Shown piece by piece: positions 53,254 through 64,000 of a stretch of DNA of 64,000 nt. A program made the translations under genes and the position numbers. The notes under the pieces are model-generated. The model was not told the origin of the DNA. It searched no databases and saw only the letters and a list, made by a program, of their open reading frames with translations. Every line of letters begins with the position of its first letter. Positions within the stretch are counted from its first letter, which is position 1. This stretch comes from Mytilus trossulus (lineage: Eukaryota; Mollusca; Bivalvia; Mytilida; Mytilidae). The DNA lies in assembly GCF_036588685.1 (NCBI RefSeq), contig NC_086386.1, positions 33,409,883-33,473,882 on the forward strand. The letters run 5' to 3'.

Positions 53254-54668
53254 ACTAGAGGCTCTAAAGAGCCTCTGTCGCTCACCTTGGTCTTTTTAAA
53301 TATTAAACAAAGGAAGAAGATGGATTAATGACAAAATTGTGTTTTGGTGATTGGGATGTGTTTATATAACAAAGAAGATGTGGTATGATTGCCAATGAGA
53401 CAACTATCCACAAAAGACCAAAATGACACAAACATTAACAATTATAGGTCACCGTCCGGCCTTCAACAATGAGCAAAGCCCATACCGCATATAGTCAGCT
53501 ATAAAAGGCCCCGATGTACATCTTACTTTACTGAACATTCTTGCTGCTTAAAATTATCTCTATCTATAATAAACTTGGCCCAGTAGTTTCAATGGAAAAT
53601 GTTAGTAAAAATTTATAAATTTTATGAAAATTGTTAAAAATTGACTATAAAGGACAATAACTCCTTAGGGGGTCAATTGACCATTTTAGTAATTTTGACT
53701 TATTTGTAAATCTTACTTTGATGAACATTATTGCTGTTTACAGTTTATCTCTATCTGTAATAATATTCAAGATAATAACCAAAAACAGCAAAAATTCCTT
53801 AAAACTAACAATTGATGATCAGCAACCAAACAACGGGTAGTCCGATTCATCCGAAATTTCAGAGCAGATAAATCTTGACCTGATAAACAATTTTACCCAA
53901 TGTCAGATCTGCTCTAAATGCTTTGGTTTTTATGTTTTAAGCCAAAAACTGCATATTACCCCTATGTTCTATTTTAGCCATGGCGGTCATCTTGGTTGGA
54001 TGGCAGGGTCACTGGACACATTTTTCAAATTAAATACCTCACAGATGATTGTGGCCAAGTTTGGTTGGATTTGGCCCAGTAGTTTCAGAGGAGAAGATTT
54101 TTTGTAAAAGATTACTAAGATTTACGAAAAATGGTTAACAATTGACTATAAAGGTCAATAACCCCTAAAGGGGTCAACTGACCATTTCGGTCATGTTGAC
54201 TTATTTGTTAATCATATTTTGTTGAACATTATAGCTGTTTACAGTTCATCTCTATCTATAATAATATTCAAGATAATAACCAAAAACAGCCAAATTTCCT
54301 TAAAATTACTAATTGTGGGGCAGCAACCCAACAACGGGTTATCCGATTTATCTGAAAATTTCAGGGTAGATAGATATTGACCTGTTTAAAATTTTACCAC
54401 ATATCAATTTGCTCTAACTGCTTTGGTTTTTCAGTTATAAGCCAAAAACTGCATTTTACCCATATGTTCTATTTTTAGCCATAGCGGCCATCTTGTAGGG
54501 TTTGCCGGGTCATCGGACACATATTTTAAACTAGATATCCTAATGATGATTTTGGCCAACTTTGGTTTAATTTGGCCCAGTAGTTTCAGATGAGAAATTT
54601 ATTGTAAAAGTTAACAGACGACGCCGGACGCAAAGTGATGAGAAAAGCTCACTTGGCCCTTTGGGCCC
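53254..54668 (+). mobile_element. 1.4-kb dispersed element with hairpin ends and two ~500-bp modules
   Basis: The left end contains AGGCTCTAAAGAGCCT, a 7-bp inverted repeat with a 2-base loop, followed by CTGTCGCTCACCTTGGTC. The right end has AAAAGCTCACTTGGCCCTTT and GGCCCTTTGGGCC, a second hairpin. Inside, TTGGCCCAGTAGTTTCA recurs at about 53578, 54073 and 54568. The block TATTCAAGATAATAACCAAA occurs once per module, so two tandem modules of about 500 bp are present. No coding capacity. It carries a nested insertion at 53374-53516. Confidence 0.8.
53374..53516 (+). repeat. SINE-like copy nested in the 1.4-kb element
   Basis: GAAGATGTGGTATGATTGCC to TATAAAAGGCCCCGATG interrupts the host element between GATGTGTTTATATAAC and TACATCTTACTTTACTG. 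The insert is the first 140 bp of the 45.9-kb family and is therefore younger than its host copy. Confidence 0.8.
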
Positions 54669-55282
54669 TTTTGGCCGGGAAAGTGCGATAAAGCGGAATA
54701 TATTTCTATCCAAATGTTAATATCAGAAATATTGAATTGAAATATTTTGAATTCACTCATATATTGATTTTGTCCTTATATTGTCTTCATCCATAACCTT
54801 TTTTTAGCCAAAAACATGAATTTAAAAAGTGCAAATGAAAATTCTGAAATATAGCTTCAAGTTCGTTATCTAACATCTTAAAAATAAAACTATGGGTTCG
54901 AAATACTGTTGTTCTCCAAGAAATAACATTTCAACATGAGAATACGTTCCTACATGCGTGATTAAGTTATTCACTTTTTTGCCATGACTATATACTTGAT
55001 TAGGCTATTAAAGTCTCGCTAGGGATAGAAACATGCTTCACAATACTTTGGTGAAACTCTTATCTTTTCGTTATTAGCTTATCTCGACATAAAGTTGAAA
55101 TTTCTATGAATAAATAATAAGGTTGTAGGTGGTGCCTGTGTAAATGAAATATAACGTGTGAATATATTTACGATAGTGCAATTACTGTAAATATTGATTC
55201 CCATCCGCTATTATTCCGACAAACGTATGTCTCCTTAGTAGTACTTCTGAGGAATAAGTAAGTGGCTCTTATATATAATAAT
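54669..55282. other. Intergenic stretch without a recognised gene
   Basis: AT-rich; no repeat or coding motif was recognised. Confidence 0.35.
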
Positions 55283-55483
55283 GCATCATCAGAAAGACTT
55301 AACACTTTATTTATAGGAATGAAATACCATGTGTATAAAGATAATACTGCATCACCAAAAACACTTTATCACATTATTTTTTGGAATGATATACCATGTG
55401 TTATAAAGAAAATACTGTATCACCAAAAAGACTTTACCACTTTTATTTATTGGAATGAAATACCATGTGTAATAAAGAGTATT
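55283..55483 (+). repeat. Three tandem copies of a ~67-bp unit
   Basis: Each unit has GCATCACCAAAAA-like, CTTTA.CAC, TTTTTGGAATGA and ATACCATGTGT, then TAAAGA. The copies differ by small indels. A 100-codon open frame crosses them with a repeating KYHVYKDN / NDIPCVIKK / NEIPCVIKS pattern. That is probably coincidental, since the unit length is not a constant multiple of three. Confidence 0.85.
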
Positions 55484-56174
55484 GTTCAATTATTCCGGAA
55501 CGTGATGTCTATCGTATATATTAATCTGTTAAAATTGTCAGGTTTCGTAGCTGTATCGAAGTGATTTATTCAACAATGACATTTCGTTTATCGAAGTCTA
55601 TTGTAAACAAAACATAATTACAAAATTATACGTCTTATTCTATAATAAACTACTAATCTTAAATTGTTTCCAATTAAAAGACTAACGAACGATACAGGGT
55701 TTCGAGTTGTTAGTTGTCAGTTGTTAATGTAAATGTTGTCTTATCCAAGTTGATATAAAATAATACCCCTAACACTAAGACAATTCACCAATTGTTTTCA
55801 TAAATGAGTTTATACGAGGCTTTATTAAGATACTTGTGGTACTTATATTTTCTGTTATTATTGTTTATGATATAATTGTATTCTTGTCTTTCAATTTTTG
55901 CTCTGTGCTATATCTATATGATTTTTTTTCTCTGTTACATGTACATGTATGACATAGCTCTTTGTAATTGTGTCATTGTGTTAGTGTACTATGGTAAATT
56001 TGTGTATTCTTGCCTTAAATGTTTGCTGATATATGCCATTTTTTAGTGATTGAGAGAATATAACACAACGTTGGTTGCTATATTTTTTACATTTGACCTA
56101 TTGTGTCTGTTTGTTTTGTTCACGCATCGTTGTCAATATAATGGAATTTGATGCGATTTTCATATATAAGTGAA
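55484..56174. other. Intergenic stretch without a recognised gene
   Basis: No coding motif or clear repeat was seen. Confidence 0.35.
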
Positions 56175-56375
56175 ATATTAAGCTAGCCATAAAACCAGGT
56201 TTAATCCACCAATTTCTACAAATGAAAATACCTGTTCAAAGTCAGGAATATGACATTGTTATCCATTCGATGATGTGTTACAGCCTTTGATTTTGCCATT
56301 TGATTAGAGACTTTCAGTTTTGACATTTCTACGGAGTTCATTATTTTTATGACTTTTTTTTGGCTATACTTTAAC
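56175..56375 (+). repeat. Dispersed repeat copy (51.3-kb family)
   Basis: AAACCAGGTTTAATCCACCA, AAAGTCAGGAATATGACATT, TTTTGATTTTGCCATTTGAT and GGAGTTCATTATTTTTATGA occur in the same order as at 51.3 kb. Confidence 0.65.
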
Positions 56376-56496
56376 GTTCGTTACAATTCATAATATCATC
56401 TGGTATGTCTGTGTTTAAGCTTATGTAAAAGTTTGTTGGTTGTATGACGTAAATGTTCATTGTTTAAGTACGTTTACGCAAAACGTTTACTAGGTT

Positions 56497-56738
56497 TGTA
56501 ATGACATGAGCAACACGATGGGTGCCACATGTGAAGCAGGATCTTTTTATTTTCCGGAGCACCCGTGTTCACCCCAAGTTTTTGGTGGGGTTCGTGTTGC
56601 TTAGACTTTAGTTTTCTATGTTGTGTCTTCTGTACTATTTTTACTGTTTGTCTTTTTCTTTATTAGCCATGCCGTTGTCAGTTTATTGTTGAACTTTGAG
56701 TTTGACTGTCCCTCTGGTATCTTTCGTCCCTCTTTTAC
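56497..56738 (+). mobile_element. Detached 3' tail of the Penelope-like family
   Basis: GAGCAACACGATGGGTGCCA, GAAGCAGGATCTTTTTA, CCAAGTTTTTGGTGGGGTTC, GTTTTCTATGTTGTGTCTTC and CTGGTATCTTTCGTCCCTCT form the reverse complement of the tail at 1885-2150 and 62565-62700. It is a tail-only insertion ending in the conserved TCGTCCCTCTTTTA. Confidence 0.85.
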
Positions 56739-57049
56739 ATAACATATGATGCAAGTAGGAAAATTAATAAAGTTCGAAAATATCAAAATTAAACGTAACT
56801 CTGTCAAAAATGTGTACTTGCAATATAAAGTAAATTTTTAATAATAAAATTTTAAAATCCGGTCAGTAACATCAGCCAAATTATTGAGAAAATGGATGAG
56901 GCATTCAAAGAAATTATTTCCCAAAAATGTGTACATCCTATAACAATGTTTTTTTTTCTTCTTTTCAGAATGCTTAAGAGAATTTAACTTGAAACTTCCC
57001 TTTTAGCTCGAAATAATGTGCATTTGTTCTTAACAGCATTATCAACTTC

Positions 57050-57145
57050 ACACGTAAATAAACTCATAAAAAAATACCAGGATTAAATTTTATATTTACG
57101 CTAAACGCGCGTTTCGTCTACAAACAAACTCATCATGACGCTCGA
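57050..57145 (-). ncRNA. Hammerhead-like core with flanking element ends
   Basis: The minus strand reads GAGCGTCATGATGAG, TTTGTTTGTAGACGAAA, CGCGCGTTTAGCGTA, then AATATAAAATTTAATCCTGG. Stem II is GTTT/AGAC (one wobble). Stem III is ACGC/GCGT, closed by the conserved A-U pair and followed by A, giving a GUA cleavage triplet. The first box is ATGATGA instead of CTGATGA, so the essential C is lost. What follows the core equals the start of the 33.75-kb element, so this is an end-to-start junction of that repeat. Confidence 0.5.
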
Positions 57146-57229
57146 ATCCAAAAAAAATAATTATAAAATAAAAATTACGAAGTTGAGCATTAGAGACAAG
57201 CATATATTATTTCTAATAATGTTTTTTTT

Positions 57230-57400
57230 CTCTGATGTTTGGTCCGTTTCTGTGCGTGTTACATTTTAGTGTTGTGTCGTTGTTCTTCTCTTATATTTAA
57301 TGCGTTTCCCTCGGTTTTAGTTTGTTATCCCGATTTTGTTTTTTTTGTCCATTGATTTATGAGTTTGAACTGCGGTATACTACTGTTGCCTTTATTGAAA
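57230..57400 (+). repeat. Dispersed repeat tail
   Basis: GATGTTTGGTCCGTTTCTGT, GTGTTGTGTCGTTGTTCTTC, CCTCGGTTTTAGTTTGTTAT and GAACTGCGGTATACTACTGT. Inverted copies are at 0.6, 29.6 and 41.1 kb; a diverged plus-strand copy is at 23.4 kb. Confidence 0.65.
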
Positions 57401-58004
57401 TACTTTTCTAAAGTTAAATTTATTTAGATTTGCCACTCTCATATTAAGTGACAGTTTAATTGTAAAACTGATTTTTATTTCATGATAATAGCCAAAAAAT
57501 GGGTAATATTTGAGGTAAAATGTGAAACTCATGAAAGCTGAATCCTTTTAAATAACCGTAGCTAAAAATAAGACATGCACCACCATTTGATTTTTTCTTC
57601 ATAAATTACTTTCTTACAGTATACGAACCCAAAATCCAGGTTAAGAAAAAGTTAAATTCTAAAAGTGTTTGATTCCTTTATATAGGTGTACATATTAAGA
57701 GTGTATGATATAGATTTGACTTTGACAATAAATCAAACCAAACAAGTAGTACGTTAACCATTTTCTACAGAATGATACATCTGAACACAAGAAAGGTCCT
57801 TGCTATGAACAGAAATTTTCTTATTGCCAATTTTGTCTGCGTATCAGACCATCATAATGGTTAGTTGAGTTCAATTTAAGATAATGAAAGTCAACTGAAG
57901 CGTTGCTACAACATTTTCAAAACTCTCATCATCATTTACCATAATTTTCTGATTTTTTTTATATTAATGTTGTTAAAGTAATATAATAGGAAAGGAAACA
58001 TTGC
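57401..58004. other. Stretch downstream of the ENTPD-like gene
   Basis: No gene or repeat was recognised. Confidence 0.3.
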
Positions 58005-58010
58005 TTTATT
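58005..58010 (-). terminator. Possible polyadenylation signal of the ENTPD-like gene
   Basis: AATAAA on the minus strand lies about 250 bases past the stop codon at 58259. Plausible but unproven. Confidence 0.4.
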
Positions 58011-58258
58011 TACAAAATATACATTGCGTCATAAATTTCGTGGTCCTTTTACTCAATTATGTTCTTGTTAACTTTTCATTAGTAACGTTAATTGTCTTAT
58101 ATCGTACTTTCAATTACCAAGATTTGTCAATATCTATATCTGGTCAGAGCATCTGTTCGTTGATTTTGAATATTAGAACTGTACATAACTGAGCATTATA
58201 AAACAGGACAATTCAACAATTTCCTTCCATTGCAGTGTAAGGTACAATACAATGCAAT

Positions 58259-58341
58259 TTAATTGAATAATAGTTTGGCATCGGCATTGAAGGTGTAGTA
58301 ACTCTTCTCCTCCTCGTAGAGAATTGCACCGATACTCCAGC
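58259..58341 (-). CDS. Last coding exon, ENTPD-like nucleoside phosphatase
   Basis: After the acceptor TTTGTACAG, GC completes a Gly codon begun in the previous exon. The frame then reads WSIGAILYEEEKSYYTFNAD and AKLLFN, ending in TAA at 58259-58261. Gly-Trp-[ST]-[IL]-Gly-[AY] is the last conserved motif of the GDA1/CD39 family. Only this frame joins in phase with the exon at 59992. Longer open frames on the same strand here (64 and 67 codons) are shadows. After the motif there is no hydrophobic transmembrane helix, so a soluble or secreted form, as in the ENTPD5/6 group, is more likely than the two-helix ENTPD1 type. Confidence 0.8.
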
Positions 58342-58454
58342 CTGTACAAATACAACAAAAAAGACAATTGAATAAAGTTTAAGAGGTACAGTAGTATGGT
58401 ATCTAAAAGTACTCAACTCAACGTAAGAACCAAAAACACAAATGATGATATTTG

Positions 58455-58575
58455 CTTTTCGGTGTGAGCCTAGGTTCCGTGTTGAAGACCGTACCTTGAC
58501 CCCATGATGGCTTACTTTTACAAATTGCTACTTTGATTGAGAGTTGTCATATTAACACTCATACCACATCTTATG
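58455..58575 (-). repeat. SINE-like dispersed repeat in ENTPD-like intron
   Basis: TCGGTGTGAGCCTAGGTTCC, GTTGAAGACCGTACCTTGAC, GAGAGTTGTCATATTAACAC and TCATACCACATCTTATGTCT. Closest to 15340-15495. Confidence 0.65.
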
Positions 58576-59399
58576 TCTATTTACACTAATTTGCATAAAT
58601 TTAAAAATTATATTAAAGTGACATACATAGCAATTATTAAACATTACTAACTGTTTTTAATGCCATTTTATAATTGTAATGAAAGCGTTTCTATTGTCGA
58701 AATTTGTTTGAAATTTGCTAAATTGACCTTTAACTGCCTAATCTATGTTTAATGATCTGTTAATTAAAGTTCTAATAACCGATGCCAAAAATAGCGTCGT
58801 ACCATACCCGGAGCTGTAATTCAACAAATTAAGATATAAAACTGATGTATGACAAGTTGTATTTTCAATGTTCATTATCGAGTTCACAGAAATTCTAGCT
58901 GCGGTTGAAGCTAGATAATTTAATTTTAGTTGATGTCCCATGTTTTACTACATCTACGACACTCATTAGTGGTCGCTTATGACGCAATTTATTTACTCAG
59001 CACATAAATTTAGAAAACTTTCTCAGTTTTAATACATGTCTGAAACTCAAACATAACGTGATTAACTTACAACATAGACTGATTATGTATCCCTAATTAA
59101 TCCGCCATCCTTTCGTGTATGTTGAACAACACGTCGGTCTATTTACGATTTACTTTGAAACAAAAGCTTACTCAACAGGTATACGTCAAAAGTTTAAGGA
59201 TCATTACATCAAAATAAATATTGATAATTGACGTATTTATAGAAAGTAACTAATTGAGTATGGATTATAAGTAATTACTAGCGTGCGAGTTATCCTCCGA
59301 ACTTATACAATAGACATTCAAACTCATTTTAATTACAATTGTCTTTTCAAAATGTACTGAAATGATTTTTTAGTAAAACACTGACCATCGTATAAAGGG

Positions 59400-59560
59400 T
59401 TTAGAAATCCTGTTATGAAAAAAAGTAATAAAATAACAAAAAAAACTCATCTTAGAGTAAAATCCAAAACATAAAATCTCTAATCAAATGACCAAATTAA
59501 AAGATTAAACACATCAAACGAATGGTTCACAACTGTCATATGATTTATATTGCCTCGTTT
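59400..59560 (-). repeat. Dispersed repeat fragment in ENTPD-like intron
   Basis: AAATCTCTAATCAAATGACC, ACACATCAAACGAATGGTTC and CACAACTGTCATATGAT form the inverse of the 56.2-kb tail. Confidence 0.5.
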
Positions 59561-59991
59561 GATGTAAGAACAATCAGGCTGACGTTAAACCAATTGTTGA
59601 TTACATTACAATCGATTTGCATGTAAATTGTTATATACACTGGACCATTTCAGAACTGGAGTAAGGTCCGTGATTGAGATTAACCGTATAGTAGTACTGA
59701 CAATATTTTAAATACGTAGCGACATTCCGTCAGAATCGAATTATAAACTCTGAGATCTCTAGCTTGAAGCCTCAACTATGATTTCCCCTAAACTAAACTG
59801 ATCAATGTTTTTTACCAAACTTCACGTGGAAGCTAACAATGCACGTTTTTTGTTTGAAGATGACAGTCTGATTTTGTTAGCAGTACATAATGAATCAATA
59901 AACAAACAACTCAATGTAGTTTTCCTAGTTAAAGCTTATTTGAAATTAACATGTGTTGTTATTGTTTTCTTTAACATGGTTATTTACATAC

Positions 59992-60151
59992 CTATCTTAA
60001 CACCGTCCAGCTTCCTCTTCGCAAATATGTTTTCTGTTTCCATGTTAAAGCCCAAAGCTTTCAGTAGTTTAGGAATGTATAGGCCATTCTGACAATCAAA
60101 CGAAGCCCATCTTGTAGGGATGTTAAATTTAGCTGCAGCTTCATCTAGAGT
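59992..60151 (-). CDS. Penultimate coding exon, ENTPD-like nucleoside phosphatase
   Basis: 160 bases between TTCTCTTTTCAG and a GTATGT donor, phase 0 to 1. The peptide is TLDEAAAKFNIPTRWASFDC, QNGLYIPKLLKALGF, NMETENIFAKRKLDGVKIG. The Cys, the LYI..LL..LGF helix and the final K.DGV.IGW match the C-terminal region of GDA1/CD39-family ecto-nucleoside triphosphate diphosphohydrolases, which release phosphate from nucleoside di- and triphosphates. The apyrase-conserved regions 1-4 would be in upstream exons. I found none up to 64000, so they are in small exons I missed or beyond the window. The subgroup (ENTPD5/6-like or an invertebrate apyrase) is uncertain. Confidence 0.8.
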
Positions 60152-62564
60152 CTGAAAAGAGAACCAATATGGTAAAATAACACTGTATAATGTTAAACTT
60201 TTTAGATCGATAGAACTTATCACTAATAAAATTGAGCACGTCATTAAGTAATACAAACAACTGTTGATGTTAAAGTCAATAGGTAAAAAGACGTTCTCGC
60301 AAAACAATGAACATTGAAATTGTAATATTGGACTATAATATAATACCCAAATTATTCGTAAACTGTCAATCTTGATCTTTTTTTTATTATTTCTTTGAAA
60401 TACAACAAAAACCGAATCGAACTAAAAACTTGCACGCAATAAAACAAAAACAACTGATAAAGCCGCCGGAACCATACATTGTTAGGGAATATGTAGATTT
60501 CTTACTTCGTTATTGATGCAATAGTTTTTAAATGTAGTGGTCTTGGCTTCATATATAAAATGTTCATCAAATGAACCTAGAGATATTTTATATTTTAAAA
60601 TGCAAGACAAAAGAAATACAATAGAATTCAAATGCATCTGGATCGCAATGTGTTAGATATATCGCGATGTTGATGTTTCCTTTCGATTTGATCGATGCCC
60701 GATAGTATTAATACTTGTAACGTAATATTTTCACGAAGTATGCACATTTTATTCAGAAGTTGTGTCATTCATAGTTTCCATTGAAATTGCACCTTATATA
60801 AGTACAGTATGCTTGACTTTAATGGGTTCATAGCTTGTGTAATTTTATATATTATTATTTTTTTTCTAATTTGTATCTTTTATATTTAACAAAAAGGACC
60901 TGTTTTTAGAAGGAGCTTATTTCGACAAGCTGCTTAGATAACGTTACAATTTCTGGACTAGTATTGTTCTTTAATACCCGTCATGCTATCTGCTCTATTT
61001 TTTGTCTTCGCCATCCAATAATAGATACATATTCGTTATATACATGCATCTCTCAAGATGCAATGTTTAATCCCTGCTACATGATCAAATTATTATCAAA
61101 TAACGTTTTGTGTTGGAGGTGTGTGTATTAACTGATGATTTTCTCTTTTATTTATTTTCATTTCTCGCATTAATGTTGTTTACCCCTGTTTTTAGTTATG
61201 ACAATAAATGTGAGTAAAAATCTTCAAAAAGTCTCCAAAAAAAATTGAATAATGTTAACAAGATTTGTCTGTAATCGGATATAAAATTAGATGGCAAAAC
61301 AAACACATCATCAATAAATATCTTGCTGTTCGACACAAAAAATCAAAAAAAATCAATCAAATACTCAACAGAGATAATGTGGAATAATATAGTTGAAGTC
61401 TTAATATACCATGCTGGTACCTTTTGAATATCTGAAATTGACTTTTAGAGTTTAATCATTGGAGAACAAAACAAGGTTAAAGTAAACATCCAGTATCCTC
61501 ATTTAGTGCAATTTCAAATCAATGAATTTTCAAAAAGCACTTTCATCAATAATTAAATGAAATGTATTAAGGTTAATTTGGGTCGCTTATTACAAACATT
61601 TGCAAGTCATACGAATATTGAAAGAGATGATTCTAATATTTGCTCCTTCATGTTTTAAATTCACGATTCAATAGTATTACGAAGGAAAATGTCATAATCA
61701 AGTTTGACGACATTAGAAGGAAAAAGAATACAAATAATCATTGTAAATACTATGACATTCAAGTTTGAGTGCCTTAAAACATTATTTTATAACTTATAAA
61801 CTTTAACACGTCAATCACATCTTGATTCTGTTTAACCGATATAACGGGCTTTCAGATGTATTTTAAAGTAAAAAAACGTGATTTCAATATATTAAAACGT
61901 GTGCTTTATAATGATAATGCAATTAAAAACTAGAAGAATATATTATTCCAGCAAAATTATTCCTCTACGACATATAAAGAATTTAGATGATATTGATAAT
62001 ATTTAATAAAATAGTTTTATTGTTGTTTTTTAGTCTAAGGCGTAAAAAGGTAACAATGCTAGATGTAAAACTGAATATTGATTTAACCACCATACCACAT
62101 GAATATAAATTAGGGGCAGTTGAATATTGTCTCAAAAACCTCCTTCCAAAGACGACAAAATAGACAAAAAAGATGTATCAGGTACAGCCATGGGTACACA
62201 CGTTGTCATAACTTATGCTTAGACATGTTTTAAAATTCAGTTGTTAAAACAATCTCGATTACCATTCATTCCCCATTTCCAATTGTTTTATCTTTTGGCC
62301 TTTTGGTATAGAAAATTTAATGAGTTTAGAAGCTTAATCAAGAATATCGTGAAACGTATTCAATTCACTTTGAACATGGTGATCACGAATAACTGTTTTT
62401 AATTATTTCCATGATTAAAAAAAATACAGATATTGAAACAGATATTCAGCGGAACTCCTTAAAGTTCACAAAACTTATATTGTTTTAAATTTACGTCATT
62501 GGAAATAAAAATTTGACAGACATATCATTCAACTTTGCAAGAAACAATAGTACAAATGTTACAA
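60152..62564. other. Probable ENTPD-like intron, AT-rich
   Basis: No exon was recognised. A short candidate at about 61415-61436 has an acceptor-like TTTCAG and a donor-like GTATAT, but it is too short to support. Confidence 0.35.
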
Positions 62565-63310
62565 CATAGAAAACTAAAGAATAAACAACACGAACCCCAC
62601 CAAAAACTAGGGGTGATCTCAGGTGCTCCGGAAGGGTATGCAGATCCTGCTCCACATGCGTCACCCGTCGTGTTGCTTATGTGATTACAAATCCGGTAAA
62701 TAGTCTAATTCGGTAGGTCAAATTCATGAAAGGGAAGGGGATTGTAGTTACGACGTAAGGAACATATCCGATATCCTTTGTGAAACGGTTATTCCATGAC
62801 GGTCAACCAACTCGTGATGGCGTTCGTAAAATTCACGAAGGAATGATTTCAACTTCACCATTTCTAACTCTTGGTTTAATAGCTTCCTTGTGAGCAGTAA
62901 CCCTCTATCAAGAAAATGGTGATAGGAAATTCTAGCACGGGAATATCGTATCAATTTGGAGATGCATACCCGGTTTGCAGGTGCTGCTGGAATGTTGCTA
63001 CTTAGAAATGGAAAGTTCACAATTGGAAATCTGAAATTATCTCTATTTTCGTGAAGTTTTGTCTTCAACCGACCCTCATTGTCAATTTCTAGATGAAAGT
63101 CAAGATATGAAGCCGACTTAACTGTATCTGTAGTATCCTTTATCTCCAATTCGATGGGATATATGCGTTCCACATCGTCACCAAATTTTGAATTGTTTAG
63201 TGAAAGAACGTCATCTATATAGCGGAAAGTAGAGTTAAAGGATATTGCTAACTTTTTATCTTTCTTCCTTAGAAGTTCCTGCATGAAGTCAGCCTCATAA
63301 TAGAATTTAT
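62565..63310 (-). mobile_element. 5'-truncated Penelope-like element, RT C-terminal half intact
   Basis: The best-preserved copy. The open frame (62748-63350) joins the element at about FYYEADFMQELLRKKDKKLA and continues FRYIDDVLSLNNSKFGDDVE (motif C YIDD intact). It then reads YLDFHLEIDNEGRLKTKL, FPIVNFPFLSSNIPAAPA and FYERHHELVDRHGI to a stop after 200 codons. The tail reaches 62565. Motif A and all N-terminal parts are absent, so it cannot make an enzyme. The intact frame implies a rather recent insertion. The first about 13 residues of the open frame are flanking sequence. Confidence 0.82.
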
Positions 63311-64000
63311 ACAAGTGTCCAATGTTGAAATACGAAATAACTGAATACAAGCGTTAGAACAAAAATGCTTTAAGAAAAGCAGTATATAACTAAAAAGAAG
63401 GGCGCAGGATATTAGAGTAACATTTCCTAAATTTATAATGGAAAGACATAGACTTTCAAAACCTATATGTACGAAGACCATATTACACGACAAATGGTAC
63501 CGAAAAATAATGTCAAAGGAATCATCATGTAAACCGAAAAATGCGGAAAATGACAATATCAGTTATCCAAAAATATTTCCACTGATGTAAGACCAAAGAA
63601 CGTATGGAGCACTCGCCAATTAAAACATAATAAAAACTAAAGGCAATCAAAATTTTGTTTAAAGTGGCTCACTAGCCCAATGTTATACACAACATGATTT
63701 TCTAAACAAAGAGTATATTTGAACGTCAAAGATGTATGATCTGAAACAGTTTAAAGATATATGACCATGACGATCCTAAAAACAAAAAGAAAATGACAAA
63801 AACTACAACGTCACATTTGCCTGAGATGACTGAAACCTAAGTTACTAAACAAATTCAAAATGTACCTACGGGCAATTTGGAAAGGGTTTTTTTAAAGTCA
63901 GAATCATATAGAAGATAGAAGAAGAGCACATTTAGAATAGGAATCCATTAAACATACGAACTGTTAAACAGAAACAGATATTCAAGGATCTGAATGTCAA
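63311..64000. other. Right-edge stretch without a recognised gene
   Basis: AT-rich and non-repetitive by eye. It may be intron of the ENTPD-like gene. Confidence 0.3.

Noticed and set aside
58173..58416. 64- and 67-codon minus-strand frames over the last ENTPD-like exon
   Set aside because: A third frame gives the GDA1/CD39 end motif and joins in phase with the preceding exon; the longer frames are shadows.
59805..60092. 95-codon plus-strand frame
   Set aside because: It is antisense to the supported exon at 59992-60151.

Overview
The window looks like nuclear DNA of a bivalve mollusc, most likely a mussel of the genus Mytilus. That is an inference. It rests on AT-rich intron and intergenic sequence, spliced genes, and many dispersed repeats and reverse-transcriptase remnants of kinds I associate with mussel genomes. 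There are no operons, ribosome binding sites, CRISPR arrays or rRNA genes. Most short open frames here are chance or repeat-derived.

Genes. All four supported protein-coding loci are on the minus strand. (1) A last coding exon of an unrecognised gene is at 16476-16683. (2) A complete single-exon class A GPCR of 357 residues is at 18049-19122. (3) The main locus is a gene I rebuilt exon by exon, spanning 26563-46860. At least ten coding exons give about 580 residues that match CNBD2, a cyclic-nucleotide-binding protein known from sperm. The exon phases agree at every junction except one, where a small exon is probably still unseen. (4) The last two coding exons (59992-60151 and 58259-58341) of a GDA1/CD39-family nucleoside phosphatase (ENTPD type) are present; the rest of that gene lies upstream or beyond the right edge.

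Repeats. Positions 5415-10888 hold a very homogeneous tandem array of a 561-bp unit (about 9.8 copies). It is preceded by diverged copies and bounded by (TA)n tracts. The minus strand of every unit carries a hammerhead-ribozyme-like core: the CUGANGA box, a closed stem II, and GAAA. Related cores occur alone at 34.3 kb, 57.1 kb and (decayed) 16.95 kb, and at the end of a dispersed element at 33.75-34.09 kb. This suggests a retrozyme-like family (hammerhead-bearing non-autonomous repeats) and is the most interesting signal here. I could not draw a convincing stem I, so activity is unproven.

Reverse-transcriptase remnants, which look closest to Penelope-like elements, lie at 1.1, 1.9-3.6, 25.1-25.4, 28.6-29.3, 30.4-31.5, 49.5-50.8 and 62.6-63.3 kb. 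Detached 3' tails lie at 13.2, 43.9, 47.8 and 56.5 kb. All are truncated or frame-broken. Other items are a 434-bp MITE-like element with 19-bp inverted ends (21.3 kb), a 1.4-kb dispersed element with hairpin ends and a nested insertion (53.3-54.7 kb), several SINE-like copies, and two unusual palindrome-rich tracts (41.7-42.3 and 44.3-44.4 kb). The CNBD2 introns hold much of this repeat load.
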